Positions 17,118 through 25,875 of a DNA stretch of 64,000 bases are shown piece after piece. The translations under genes were made by a program, and so were the position numbers. Under the pieces are notes generated by a model. The model saw only the letters and a list, made by a program, of their open reading frames with translations, was not told the origin of the DNA and ran no database searches. The stretch is from assembly GCF_019511525.1 (NCBI RefSeq), contig NZ_JAEUAT010000004.1, positions 62,001 through 126,000 of the forward strand, given 5' to 3'. Origin of the DNA: Rhizobium cauense. Lineage in GTDB: Bacteria > Pseudomonadota > Alphaproteobacteria > Rhizobiales > Rhizobiaceae. Each line of letters begins with the position of its first letter. The stretch's first letter is position 1.

Positions 17118-18076
17118 TCTCCCCTCCCTTTGACGAGGCGTGCCAGGCTCGGTAGCAGGCCGTTGCGCATGAAGATCATGACGAGCATCATGATCAGGCC
17201 GAGTGCGAGCTGCTCATATTCCTGGAAGACAGTCAGTACCTGCGGCAGCGTTGTGAGGATCGCAGCGCCGAGGATCGCGCCGGCAACCGAACCCGCGCCG
17301 CCGAGAACGGCCATGGTGATCAGTTCGATCGAGTGCATGTAGCCTGCGACGTCGGGTGTGATGAACTTGTTCTGCAGTGCCAGGAGCGATCCCGCCACCG
17401 ACGCATAGACTGCCGAGATCACGAAGGCTTGCAGCTTGTATTTGGCGACATCGACGCCGACTGTACGGGCGGCGACCTCCGAGCCGTGCAGCGCACGCAA
17501 AGCCCTGCCGGTCGGGCTGTGAAAAAGGTTGAGGGCAAGCCAGGCGCCAATCAGCATGATGAGGCCGGTAAAGGCATACCAGAAGACGGGGTTTGACATG
17601 TCGAGGCCGAGCGATTTCAGCAGCGCCCGGAGTCCGAGATCGGCGACAGCAATGCCGTCAGGACCGCCAGTCCACGCAGCCTCATTGGCAAGCACCATGG
17701 CAACCAGTGCTCCGAGCCCAAGGCTTGCGACGGCGAGGTAGTATCCTTTGAGCCGCAAAATCGGTCGGCCGACGAGCCATGCAACAAGACCCGAAAGTAC
17801 TGCTCCGAGGATTGCCGCCAGGGCAGGGTGCAGGCCGATGTGAACAGGTGCAAGAGCGCAGCTGTAACCTCCGATGCCGACGAAACCGGCGTGCCCGAGG
17901 CTGATCTGGCCTGCATAGCCTGTCAGTATGACGAGACCAGTCACAGCAACCCCGTTTACGAAGATCAACGAGCCGACGCGGAAATAGTAAGAGGATGGAA
18001 ACACGAAGGGCAACGCGACGATGATGAGCGCGAGCACCAGGAGCGTTGTTGCTTTTGAGGAGAGTTTCATCGTCAT
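17114..18076 (-). CDS. livM: ABC transporter permease LivM
   Basis: This 320-residue permease has about eight to ten hydrophobic segments. The LivM signature GYAGQISLGHAGFVGIGGYS lies near 53-72, and NLFHSPTGRALRALHGSEVAARTVGVD near 190-215 is the cytoplasmic coupling loop. It forms the membrane channel with LivH for the transporter encoded in this unit. ATGA overlaps with livG on one side and livH on the other (18073-18076) indicate one polycistronic message. Confidence 0.9.
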   Translation of the reverse strand: MTMKLSSKATTLLVLALIIVALPFVFPSSYYFRVGSLIFVNGVAVTGLVILTGYAGQISLGHAGFVGIGGYSCALAPVHIGLHPALAAILGAVLSGLVAWLVGRPILRLKGYYLAVASLGLGALVAMVLANEAAWTGGPDGIAVADLGLRALLKSLGLDMSNPVFWYAFTGLIMLIGAWLALNLFHSPTGRALRALHGSEVAARTVGVDVAKYKLQAFVISAVYASVAGSLLALQNKFITPDVAGYMHSIELITMAVLGGAGSVAGAILGAAILTTLPQVLTVFQEYEQLALGLIMMLVMIFMRNGLLPSLARLVKGRGE

Positions 18077-18945
18077 ACCCGATCCGTCACTTTGCGGCCG
18101 AAGATGCCCTGTGGCATGGCGAAGAGGACGGCGAGGATCACGATGAAGGCTGCCGCGTCCTTATATTGCGAACTGATGTAGCCCGCGGTCATCGCTTCGA
18201 GGATGCCGAGCAGAAGTCCGCCCACCAACGCCCCTTTGGGATTGCCCATGCCGCCTAGCATCGCAGCAGCGAAACCCTTCAGCGCGAGTGATATGCCGAC
18301 GTCATAACTTGTCAGTGTGATCGGTGTTACGAGAACGCCTGCCAAAGCGCCAATTGCCGCCGAAAGTGCAAAGCTCAGCGTCATGATGTAGCGGGTGTTG
18401 ATGCCGACTAGTTGTGCAGCGATGCGGTTGTTGGCCGTCGCCAGGACGGCGCGTCCGGTCAGCGTCTTGGTGAAGAACACCCAGAGGCCAATGAAGACCG
18501 CAAGCGCTCCGGCCACCACCCACAGGCTTTGCGGTAGAATGGTTGCTCCAGCAAGCGCAATCGGCGTGTCGCCGGAGAAAGCGGGAAGACTGTGCAGTTG
18601 CTTGTCAAAAGTGATTTGTGTGAGGCCGCGAATGAAAATCGAGGCACCGATCGTGATAATGATCAGCGACACGACAGGAGCCCCCCGCGCCGGCTCGATC
18701 GCGAGCTTGTTCAATGCAACCCCGATTGCCGCCGTGGCAAGGATGGCAAGGATTGCCGCCAGTGGCAGGGGGATGCCCGCCTGGTAGGAAAAGACTGTGA
18801 TCATCCCGCCGAGCATGACGAACTCGCCCTGGGCGAAGTTCACGACATCCGATGCGTTGTAGATGATGGTGAAGCCGAGTGCGACCAGCGCGTAGACCGC
18901 GCCGACCGTCACACCGGACAGCAAAAATTGCATGAACTCGGCCAT
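18073..18945 (-). CDS. livH: ABC transporter permease LivH
   Basis: This 290-residue permease has hydrophobic segments throughout. The LivH start motif is QFLLSGVTVGAVYALVALGF, with NASDVVNFAQGEFVMLG near 30-47 and a coupling loop near 165-180. A short gap (about 70 bp) with no obvious promoter separates it from the binding-protein gene upstream. It pairs with LivM. The order livK-H-M-G-F is the standard one for these systems. Confidence 0.9.
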   Translation of the reverse strand: MAEFMQFLLSGVTVGAVYALVALGFTIIYNASDVVNFAQGEFVMLGGMITVFSYQAGIPLPLAAILAILATAAIGVALNKLAIEPARGAPVVSLIIITIGASIFIRGLTQITFDKQLHSLPAFSGDTPIALAGATILPQSLWVVAGALAVFIGLWVFFTKTLTGRAVLATANNRIAAQLVGINTRYIMTLSFALSAAIGALAGVLVTPITLTSYDVGISLALKGFAAAMLGGMGNPKGALVGGLLLGILEAMTAGYISSQYKDAAAFIVILAVLFAMPQGIFGRKVTDRV

Positions 18946-19017
18946 TTGTGCCTCCCCAATTGGCGCCGCGCAACGGCGGGAGCACTTTTCTGCCCCGACC
19001 GTTGCCTGCTCAGTGGC

Positions 19018-20166
19018 TTACTCGACGATCTTCCAACCGCCGTCACGGATCTCGAGCATGCGGAAGGCCGTGAGGTCGAGCCCCAGGTGGTCGTCGCCGG
19101 ACATCGTCACTGTCCCAGTTGTCCCCACCAGACCCTTGGTGGACTCAATGGCATCTCGGATTGCCTCAGGTTCGGCTTTGCCGGCACGGTTAATCGCGTC
19201 GACAAGAATGCGCAGCGCATCATGCGCATAGCCGCCAAAGGTGGATACCGGTTTGCCGGTGGCCGTCTCGTAGCTCTTTTTGTACGAGGCTACGACGGCG
19301 CGCTGTGGATCATTTTCCGGCAGGATGTCCGCGACCAGAAGCGCGGTGCCCGGCAGGCGAATGCCCTCGGCAGCACTTGCGCCGGCGAGATCAATGAAGC
19401 CGTTGGAGGCAACGCCGTGCGACTGGTAGAGTGGCAGGCCGACGGCAAGCTGCGCATAATTGCGCGTGACAATGGCGGGCCCATGGCCGAAGCCCGGGTT
19501 CAGGATTGCCTGTACACCGGCCGTGTTCTTGATGTTGGTGAGTTGTGGGGTCATGTCGGCGTCAGTCGGCCCGTAGGTCTCATCCGCGACGACCTCGATG
19601 CCGTACTCGCCAACGATTGCCAGGCATTGCTTGTGCATCGACGCGCCAAAGCCGTCTGAGCCGGAAATCATGCCGATTTTCGTAAAGCCCTTTTTCTTCA
19701 TGTCATCGAAGATTTTTGCGCAGGCCATGCGATCAGTATGCGGCGTCTTGAAGGTGTAGGGCTTGACCGGGTCGATGATTTCGATTGCTCCGGCAAGCGA
19801 AATGAACGGAATCTCCGCGTCCTCTGCAACCGGGATGATAGCCATTGACGTTCCCGTTGTGGTGCCGCCGATAACCGCGGTCACTTCGTCATCCTCGACA
19901 AGCCGTGTCGCGAAGGTACGTGCCTTGTTGGGGTCGCCGCCGTCGTCATAGATAACGAGCTCAAGCTTTTCGCCGAGGACGCCGCCGGCAGCATTGATCT
20001 CATCGACCAGGAGCTTCAGCGTCTTTGCTTCGGGATCGCCGAGGAACGAGGCGGGGCCGGTTTCCGAGACGGTTGCGCCGATACGGATATCGGCAAGGGC
20101 GGGGCTTGCCAGGCCGAGAGCAAACGCTAGCGTGCCCGCCAGCGCGGTCGTTGTCGCAAATTTCAT
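19018..20166 (-). CDS. livK: Periplasmic substrate-binding protein LivK-like
   Basis: This 382-residue binding protein has a clear Sec signal (MKFATTTALAGTLAFALGLA, cut after ALA near residue 25) and a type-I periplasmic-binding fold beginning IRIGATVSETGPASFLGD. It captures the ligand for LivHMGF in the periplasm. Position in a phenylacetate unit between paaN and the transporter genes suggests an aromatic-acid ligand, but the sequence alone does not show ligand specificity. The start at 20166 is fixed by a strong GGGAGGAG ribosome site; the frame open to 20190 lies upstream of it. Confidence 0.87.
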   Translation of the reverse strand: MKFATTTALAGTLAFALGLASPALADIRIGATVSETGPASFLGDPEAKTLKLLVDEINAAGGVLGEKLELVIYDDGGDPNKARTFATRLVEDDEVTAVIGGTTTGTSMAIIPVAEDAEIPFISLAGAIEIIDPVKPYTFKTPHTDRMACAKIFDDMKKKGFTKIGMISGSDGFGASMHKQCLAIVGEYGIEVVADETYGPTDADMTPQLTNIKNTAGVQAILNPGFGHGPAIVTRNYAQLAVGLPLYQSHGVASNGFIDLAGASAAEGIRLPGTALLVADILPENDPQRAVVASYKKSYETATGKPVSTFGGYAHDALRILVDAINRAGKAEPEAIRDAIESTKGLVGTTGTVTMSGDDHLGLDLTAFRMLEIRDGGWKIVE

Positions 20167-20208
20167 GTCAGTCTCCTCCCAAGAGAACAAAGGGTTAAGT
20201 CAAAGCCA

Positions 20209-21867
20209 TCACGCCGCCTTCGGGCGACGCCACATGACGGTACGGAAGCGGTTGGCTACGAAAGCGGCGTCGGTCAGGCTGGCATTGCCTGACGGATTGG
20301 CGCCTGTAACGTGGAAATCACTGAAGGCAGCGCTCTGATTGACGAAGATTGCGCCGGTGAGATTGATCGAGAGGTTGACGCCTGAAGCTGCGAAAGCGTC
20401 CACAGCTGTCGCCAATCGTTTCTCGTCGGTCTCATAAAGTGCTGCAGTGATCGCTCCCTTCCGCCGAGCAAGCGAGTTGGCCCGGCCAACGCCGTCGGCC
20501 GCATCGGCGACAGCGATGATGAAGGTGATCGGGCCGAAGCGTTCTTCTTCGTAGACGGCCGTTTGATCTGCTTGGACGGCGAGAATAAGCGGGGTAGCGG
20601 TGCGCGCCTCTCCGGCAGCGACCGGAGCAGATCGACGAATGACTTTGCCGAGGCTAAGGACGCTTTCGACACGGGCCATAGTGGTCGGATTGGCGATTGC
20701 GCCACAGATGCCGGCGGCGCGCGCCGGATCGGCCAAGAGATCATCGATTGCGGCGACAATGCCATTTGCCACGTCGTCAAAGCTCTTATGACCCTCGTTC
20801 GACCCTATCCCTGCCTTGGGAACGTAGATGTTCTGGGGGGCGGTGCACATTTGACCGCTGTAAAGGGAAAGCGAAAACGCAATATTTGCGCACATGCCGG
20901 CAAAGTCGTCGGTCGAGGCGATCACGATCGAATTGACGCCGGCCTCTTCTGTGTAGACCTGGGCATTGCCCGCATGGTTTCGAACCCATTCGCCAAAGCT
21001 GCTGGATCCGGTGTAGTCGATAAGGGAGACCGCATCGTTCTGCACGAGGTCACGGGTGATTTCTGCACCGGGTGCATCGGCTGCAAGCAGCACGATATCG
21101 GGCAAGAACCCTTCCTCGCTTAGGACCTCGCGCATAACCGAGATTGTGATCGCCAGGGGCAGGATGGCGCCGGGATGGGGCTTGACGATGACCGTGTTGC
21201 CGGTCGCAAGGCTGGCAAAGAGACCCGGATAACTGTTCCAGGTCGGGAAGGTCTGGCAGCCGATCACCAGCGAGATGCCGCGTGGCACGATGCGCCAATG
21301 CTTTTCGAGTACGATCGGTTCGCCCTTGCCCTGCGGCTTGGTCCAGGTGGCCTCTGGCGGGGTGCGGACCATCTCTGTGTAGGCGTAGGCAACAGCCTCA
21401 AGGCCCCGATCCTGCGCATGCGGTCCGCCGGCTTGAAACGCCATGGCAAAGGCTTGCCCAGTTGTATTCATGACGGCGTTGGCCATTTCGAAACTGAGAC
21501 GATTGAGGCGGGCTAATATCTCGAGGCAGATGCCAACGCGCGTCTCGACGGAGGCTGCTGCCCATTGCGGTGCGGCAGTGAGAGAAGCCGAAATCAGGGT
21601 CTCGGGATCAGACGCGGGATATGTGATGCCAAGAGCGGGGCCGAAAGGCGAAACTTCGTCTCCAACCGTGGTGGTTGCTGGATGTGCGGGAAGTTCAAAA
21701 AGCTTGCCGAGTCGCGCATTATAGGATGCGAGACCTTCATCCTTGGCCGTCTCGCCATAGATCTTGCCACTTGGAATTTCGGGATAGGCAGACCAATAGC
21801 CGCGTGCCTGCGCCGCCTTTTGGGCTGCTGCGAGCGTTGGCTGGTGGCGGTCGAAAAGGGCATCCAT
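20209..21867 (-). CDS. paaN: PaaN aldehyde dehydrogenase-like ring-opening protein without MaoC domain
   Basis: This 552-residue protein belongs to the stand-alone PaaN group of aldehyde dehydrogenases found in phenylacetate loci. The fold signatures are PRGISLVIGCQTFPTWNSYPG, the NAD-site TGSSSFGEW (287-295), the Glu pair 307-308 in YTEEAGVNS and the nucleophile Cys341 in YSGQMCTAPQN. It lacks the C-terminal hydratase domain of PaaZ, which is also encoded here at 25876-27933, so the locus has two candidate semialdehyde dehydrogenases. GTG 21870 immediately precedes ATG 21867; the latter has GAGAGGA at better spacing. It heads the leftward paaN-liv unit from a promoter overlapped by a palindromic operator. 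Confidence 0.85.
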   Translation of the reverse strand: MDALFDRHQPTLAAAQKAAQARGYWSAYPEIPSGKIYGETAKDEGLASYNARLGKLFELPAHPATTTVGDEVSPFGPALGITYPASDPETLISASLTAAPQWAAASVETRVGICLEILARLNRLSFEMANAVMNTTGQAFAMAFQAGGPHAQDRGLEAVAYAYTEMVRTPPEATWTKPQGKGEPIVLEKHWRIVPRGISLVIGCQTFPTWNSYPGLFASLATGNTVIVKPHPGAILPLAITISVMREVLSEEGFLPDIVLLAADAPGAEITRDLVQNDAVSLIDYTGSSSFGEWVRNHAGNAQVYTEEAGVNSIVIASTDDFAGMCANIAFSLSLYSGQMCTAPQNIYVPKAGIGSNEGHKSFDDVANGIVAAIDDLLADPARAAGICGAIANPTTMARVESVLSLGKVIRRSAPVAAGEARTATPLILAVQADQTAVYEEERFGPITFIIAVADAADGVGRANSLARRKGAITAALYETDEKRLATAVDAFAASGVNLSINLTGAIFVNQSAAFSDFHVTGANPSGNASLTDAAFVANRFRTVMWRRPKAA

Positions 21868-21968
21868 CACATGTTCCTCTCATGCTGTGGTTTTATAATT
21901 GACCGGCCGGTCGGTTTATGCAAGAGTTTTTTCATGAACCGCCCGATCCTGGCGGAACTGGAGGAAAC
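21868..21968. promoter_or_regulatory. Divergent promoters of the paaN-liv and paaGIK-tetR units
   Basis: About 100 bp separate the two divergent starts. On the minus strand a TTGCAT box (21918-21923) is followed after 17-18 bp by an AT-rich -10-like AATTATA (21894-21900). On the plus strand a perfect TATAAT occurs at 21894-21899, with only a weak -35. The 14-bp palindrome at 21902-21915 falls between the minus-strand boxes and just after the plus-strand -10. One bound repressor could therefore block both directions. The promoter elements are inferred by eye. Confidence 0.5.
21902..21915. promoter_or_regulatory. Palindromic operator, probable TetR (PaaR-like) site 1
   Basis: ACCGGCCGGTCGGT is palindromic at 6 of 7 base pairs and matches the ACCGACCGGTCGGT type often bound by TetR repressors. 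A near-identical site (12 of 14 bases) occurs at 33824-33837 upstream of the other paa unit. The tetR gene at 24655 is the obvious candidate for the binding protein. Confidence 0.6.
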
Positions 21969-22763
21969 ATGTCCGAATCCGACACCGTCCTATCGGCGTT
22001 TGCCGAAGGCGTCCTTACGTTGACGCTCAATCGCTCCGACAAGCTCAATGCTTTCAACGAAGAGATGCATCTGGCCCTTCGTGCCGGCTTCGAGCGGGCA
22101 CACCAGGATCTGTCCGTGCGAGCCGTGCTGCTCACCGCTGCAGGTCGAGGCTTCTGCGCCGGGCAGGATCTCGGAGACCGCGATCCCCGAAAGGGAGGAG
22201 CTGCTCCGGACCTCGGACGTACAATCGAAACGTACTACAACCCGCTCATTCGGCTAATCAGGACGCTGGACAAGCCAGTCGTTTGTGCGGTGAACGGTGT
22301 TGCAGCGGGGGCCGGTGCGAACATCGCGCTTGCCTGCGACATCACTTTGGCCGCCCGCTCAGCGCGGTTCATTCAAGCCTTTGCCAAGATTGGTCTGGTG
22401 CCGGATTCTGGTGGCACGTGGAGCCTACCTCGCCTGCTTGGTGAGGCGCGCGCCAAGGCACTCGCACTGACAGCGGAGCCGATCGACGCCGAAACGGCGG
22501 CAAATTGGGGTCTGATCTGGAAGTCAGTCGACGACGCCTCGCTCCTTGAAGAAGCGCGCGCCCTCGCAACGAAGCTCGCAGCAGGGCCGACAAGGGGGCT
22601 CGGTATGACCAAGCGCGCCATACAGGCCGCCGCCACCAATTCGCTCGACGAGCAATTGGAACTCGAGCGCGATCTCCAGCGCGAAGCCGGCCGCAGTGCG
22701 GATTACGCCGAGGGTGTCGCAGCGTTCCTCGAAAAGCGCAAGCCGGAGTTCAAGGGACGATGA
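21969..22763 (+). CDS. paaG: 1,2-epoxyphenylacetyl-CoA isomerase PaaG
   Basis: This 264-residue crotonase-family isomerase converts ring-1,2-epoxyphenylacetyl-CoA to oxepin-CoA. The oxyanion-hole segments are GRGFCAGQDLGDR (59-71) and NGVAAGAGANIALACD (109-124). The PaaG catalytic-type Asp146 sits in LVPDSGGTW, as in the E. coli enzyme. ATG 21969 is preceded by an excellent GGAGGAA; the open frame begins earlier at 21918 but overlaps the operator region. Its stop overlaps paaI as ATGA (22760-22763). It is the first gene of the rightward unit with paaI, paaK and tetR. Confidence 0.9.
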   Translation: MSESDTVLSAFAEGVLTLTLNRSDKLNAFNEEMHLALRAGFERAHQDLSVRAVLLTAAGRGFCAGQDLGDRDPRKGGAAPDLGRTIETYYNPLIRLIRTLDKPVVCAVNGVAAGAGANIALACDITLAARSARFIQAFAKIGLVPDSGGTWSLPRLLGEARAKALALTAEPIDAETAANWGLIWKSVDDASLLEEARALATKLAAGPTRGLGMTKRAIQAAATNSLDEQLELERDLQREAGRSADYAEGVAAFLEKRKPEFKGR

Positions 22764-23209
22764 CGGACAGGACGGCCCTGACGGCGCAGGGGCTCGCCGA
22801 TGCCTGCGCAGATGCGATGTGGCGGGAGGATAACGCCTCGCGCAATCTCGGCATGGCCCTGGAAAGTGTGGCGCCAGGCATGGCGGTCATCTCCATGATC
22901 GTCAAGGGTGAAATGACCAATGGTCACGGAACGTGCCATGGCGGGTATATCTTCACTCTGGCCGATTCCGCCTTTGCCTTTGCCTGCAATACCTACAACC
23001 AGCGGGCAGTCGCGCAGCATTGCTCGGTCACCTTCATCGCACCGGCTTTTGCCGGCGATCTGTTGACGGCAACCGCGCGCGAGGTCTCGCGGCGTGGTCG
23101 CGGCGGCATCTACGATATCAACGTGACCAATCAGAATGGCGAGCATATCGCCGAGTTCCGCGGTCATTCGCGCACCGTCAAGGGCACCCTTTTATCGGAA
23201 GGGGCGTAA
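22760..23209 (+). CDS. paaI: Hydroxyphenylacetyl-CoA thioesterase PaaI
   Basis: This 149-residue hotdog-fold thioesterase is thought to hydrolyse dead-end hydroxyphenylacetyl-CoA and so free coenzyme A. The signature GTCHGGYIFTLADSAFAFACN (57-77) contains His60 and Asp69 matching the PaaI active site. The length and the RGRGGIYDINVTNQ strand near 113 are standard. It is translationally coupled to paaG. Confidence 0.9.
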   Translation: MTDRTALTAQGLADACADAMWREDNASRNLGMALESVAPGMAVISMIVKGEMTNGHGTCHGGYIFTLADSAFAFACNTYNQRAVAQHCSVTFIAPAFAGDLLTATAREVSRRGRGGIYDINVTNQNGEHIAEFRGHSRTVKGTLLSEGA

Positions 23210-23241
23210 CGCCGCGGTTGTTTAATTCGGAGGAGACAGAC

Positions 23242-24552
23242 ATGGAAGACCTATCACCCCGCCCAGGCGATCTCGAGGCGATTGAAAGAGCCTCGCGTGA
23301 CGAGATTGCGGCACTTCAACTTGACCGGATGAGATGGTCGCTGAGCCACGCTTATGAGAACTCGCCATTCTATCGCGCGCGCTTCGACGAAGCGGGTGTG
23401 CATCCGTCGGATTTGAAGTCGCTGGCCGATCTGGCAAAGTTCCCGTTCACCACCAAGAAGGACCTTCGCGACACCTATCCGTTCGGCATGTTTGCCGTGC
23501 CGCGCGAAAGGCTGGTCCGCATTCATGGGTCTTCGGGTACCACGGGCAAGCCGACCGTCGTCGGCTATACGCAAAAGGATATCGACACCTGGGCAGATAT
23601 GGTGGCCCGTTCAATCCGGGCAGCCGGCGGCCGGTCAGGCGATATGGTCCATGTCGCTTACGGTTATGGGCTCTTCACCGGTGGCCTTGGCGCTCACTAC
23701 GGTGCCGAGCGACTCGGCTGTACCGTTGTGCCGATGTCAGGTGGCATGACCGAGCGCCAAGTCACATTGATGCAGGATTTCAAGCCACGCATCATCATGG
23801 TGACACCCTCCTACATGCTCTCCATCCTCGACGAGTTCAAACGCCAGGGCATAGATCCCCGCGAGAGTTCGCTGGCGGTCGGTATCTTCGGCGCGGAGCC
23901 CTGGACGAACGCAATGCGACAGGAGATCGAACAGTCGTTCGACATGCATGCTGTCGACATCTATGGTCTTTCTGAAGTGATGGGTCCCGGCGTTGCCAGC
24001 GAGTGCGTCGAGACTAAGGACGGCCTGCACATCTGGGAAGATCACTTCTATCCCGAGATTATCGATCCGGCGACGGGTGAGGTTCTTCCTGACGGTGAAA
24101 TGGGCGAGCTCGTCTTCACAACGTTGACCAAGGAAGGCTTGCCCATCATACGTTACCGCACGCGCGACCTGACACGCCTGCTGCCGGGAACGGCGCGTTC
24201 CATGCGGCGCATCGAAAAAATCACCGGTCGATCCGACGACATGATGATCCTTCGCGGCGTCAATGTCTTCCCGACTCAGATCGAGGAGCAGATCCTGAAG
24301 TGTCAGGGACTTGCGCCACACTTCCAGATCGAGCTCAGCCGGGCCGGCCGGATGGATCAGATGACCGTTCATGTGGAATGTACACCGGAGGCCGCAGACG
24401 AAATCGCACGTGCCTCCTCGGCAAAATCCCTTGCCCACTACATCAAGAGCGTCGTTGGTGTTACCACAAGGATCGAGATTCGCGACCCGGGCGGAGTCGC
24501 CCGTTCCGAGGGCAAGGCAAAGCGGGTCGTCGATAACAGACCGAAGGAATAG
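23242..24552 (+). CDS. paaK: Phenylacetate-CoA ligase PaaK
   Basis: This 436-residue AMP-forming ligase activates phenylacetate with ATP and CoA, the first cytoplasmic step of the pathway. The P-loop is GSSGTTGKP (96-104). YGLSEVMGPGVASEC near 238-252 is the PaaK A5 motif, and the adenylate-binding and hinge regions FTTLTKEGLPIIRYRTRD and ITGRSDDMMILRGVNVFP are intact. GGAGGAGA sits at ideal spacing before ATG 23242; the frame open to 22933 overlaps paaI. A 10-bp hairpin follows the stop, before tetR. Confidence 0.93.
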   Translation: MEDLSPRPGDLEAIERASRDEIAALQLDRMRWSLSHAYENSPFYRARFDEAGVHPSDLKSLADLAKFPFTTKKDLRDTYPFGMFAVPRERLVRIHGSSGTTGKPTVVGYTQKDIDTWADMVARSIRAAGGRSGDMVHVAYGYGLFTGGLGAHYGAERLGCTVVPMSGGMTERQVTLMQDFKPRIIMVTPSYMLSILDEFKRQGIDPRESSLAVGIFGAEPWTNAMRQEIEQSFDMHAVDIYGLSEVMGPGVASECVETKDGLHIWEDHFYPEIIDPATGEVLPDGEMGELVFTTLTKEGLPIIRYRTRDLTRLLPGTARSMRRIEKITGRSDDMMILRGVNVFPTQIEEQILKCQGLAPHFQIELSRAGRMDQMTVHVECTPEAADEIARASSAKSLAHYIKSVVGVTTRIEIRDPGGVARSEGKAKRVVDNRPKE

Positions 24553-24559
24553 GGCGATT

Positions 24560-24590
24560 GCTTCCCGGCATGCCGAAACGGCCGGGAAGC
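24560..24590 (+). terminator. Hairpin between paaK and tetR
   Basis: GCTTCCCGGC (24560-24569) and GCCGGGAAGC (24581-24590) form a perfect 10-bp stem with an 11-base loop, 8 bases after the paaK stop. No T-run follows, so it may reduce rather than end transcription into tetR, or stabilise the upstream message. Confidence 0.45.
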
Positions 24591-24654
24591 ACCGCCAAAG
24601 CTTTCATGAGCTCGTCGCGTGGAGGGCGCGAAGAAGGACAGGACAAAGGATCAT

Positions 24655-25251
24655 ATGGCACGAACGCGCGCGATCGATTTTGAAGAGAAGCAACGGAGCC
24701 TTTTGAGCAGCGCCGCTGCGGTTTTTGCAGAGATGGGGATGGAAAAGGCTTCCATGGCCCACATTGCATCGCGCAGCAATGTCTCCAAGGCCTTGCTTTA
24801 TCACTACTATCCGAGCAAGGACGCGCTGATCTTTGACATCATCCGCAATCACCTCGAGGAACTGGAAGCTGCCGTGGCCGCCGCCGACCAACCCGGTGCG
24901 ACACCCCAGGAGCGGCTTCGGCTCCTCGTTCGCCAGGTGCTGGAAAATTATCGGGGCGCCGACAACGAGCACAAGGTACAGCTCAATGGCACGAGTGCCC
25001 TGTCACCCGAACAGCTGGACGAGCTCAGGGCTATCGAGCGCAGGATCGTCAAGCGCTTCTCCAACACGATCATCGAGATCAATCCGGATCTCAATGCCAA
25101 CAAGCCACTGCTGATGCCAGTGACGATGTCGCTGTTTGGCATGATGAACTGGGTCTACATGTGGTTTCGCCCCGGCGGTCCGGTTAGCCGTGACGAATAT
25201 GCAGATATCGCCACAACACTGATCCTGGAGGGTGTCAAGGCGGTGCGCTGA
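24655..25251 (+). CDS. paaR: TetR-family regulator of the phenylacetate locus (PaaR-like)
   Basis: This 198-residue repressor has an N-terminal TetR helix-turn-helix (about 12-58; ASMAHIASRSNVSKALLYHYYPSK contains the recognition helix) and an all-helical ligand domain ending around residue 195. TetR proteins linked to paa genes typically respond to phenylacetyl-CoA; the ligand here is inferred from location. ATG 24655 follows AAAGGA at four bases; an upstream in-frame ATG at 24619 lacks this. Two palindromes at 21902 and 33824 are probable binding sites. The gene is convergent with paaY, with only 5 bp between the stops. Confidence 0.8.
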   Translation: MARTRAIDFEEKQRSLLSSAAAVFAEMGMEKASMAHIASRSNVSKALLYHYYPSKDALIFDIIRNHLEELEAAVAAADQPGATPQERLRLLVRQVLENYRGADNEHKVQLNGTSALSPEQLDELRAIERRIVKRFSNTIIEINPDLNANKPLLMPVTMSLFGMMNWVYMWFRPGGPVSRDEYADIATTLILEGVKAVR

Positions 25252-25256
25252 GTACT

Positions 25257-25871
25257 TCAATCACCGAGCTTCAGTCGCTCCAGGATCAGCGGATCATATG
25301 CGGGTGCTTCAATCCGGCGACGGTCAACTTCCGGTTCCCTCAGCGGCTTGACGGGTTTGAGTTTGTCCTTCGCTTCCAGCGCAAGGCGTTGATAGACGCC
25401 CGTGCCCTGTCGCTTCCAGGCTATCTCCTTTTCGCTGAGCTCCCGGATGACTCTCGCCGGCGATCCGACAGCAAGACTGTTTGCCGGAATTTCTGCGCCG
25501 GCCTTTACGAACGCCATGGCGGCAACAATGGCATTTTCGCCAATAACCGCCTCGTCCATGACGACTGCATTCATCCCTACCATTGCATTGCGGCCAATCC
25601 TGCAGCCATGCAGGACCGCGCCGTGGCCAATATGACCGTCCTCGCCGATGATAACCTCGACGTTAGGGAAACTGTGCACGACTGAGGTTTCCTGAACGTT
25701 TGAACCACGCTCCATGGTAATCCGTCCGAAATCTCCCCTGAGCACGGCGCAAGGCCCGACATAGCAGGCCGGTCCAACGATGACGTCGCCGATCACCACG
25801 GCGGCGGGATGGACAAACGCCGTCGGGTGGATGACAGGCACAACACCATCATAGGAATAGACCTGCGCCAT
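25257..25871 (-). CDS. paaY: PaaY hexapeptide-repeat thioesterase-like protein
   Basis: This 204-residue left-handed beta-helix protein belongs to the gamma-carbonic-anhydrase group. Repeats run from [20 protein letters not shown] to about residue 150, with the metal-ligand histidines of the family visible in VHSFPN and [11 protein letters not shown]. PaaY is associated with thioesterase activity that relieves toxic CoA dead-end products of the pathway. The C-terminal 50 residues are charged and helical. It ends the long leftward paa unit, 4 bp after paaZ. Confidence 0.87.
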   Translation of the reverse strand: MAQVYSYDGVVPVIHPTAFVHPAAVVIGDVIVGPACYVGPCAVLRGDFGRITMERGSNVQETSVVHSFPNVEVIIGEDGHIGHGAVLHGCRIGRNAMVGMNAVVMDEAVIGENAIVAAMAFVKAGAEIPANSLAVGSPARVIRELSEKEIAWKRQGTGVYQRLALEAKDKLKPVKPLREPEVDRRRIEAPAYDPLILERLKLGD

Positions 25872-25875
25872 TTGA

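Noticed and set aside
22933..23241. N-terminal extension of PaaK
   Set aside because: It overlaps paaI in another frame, and a strong ribosome site precedes ATG 23242 with the normal PaaK N-terminus.
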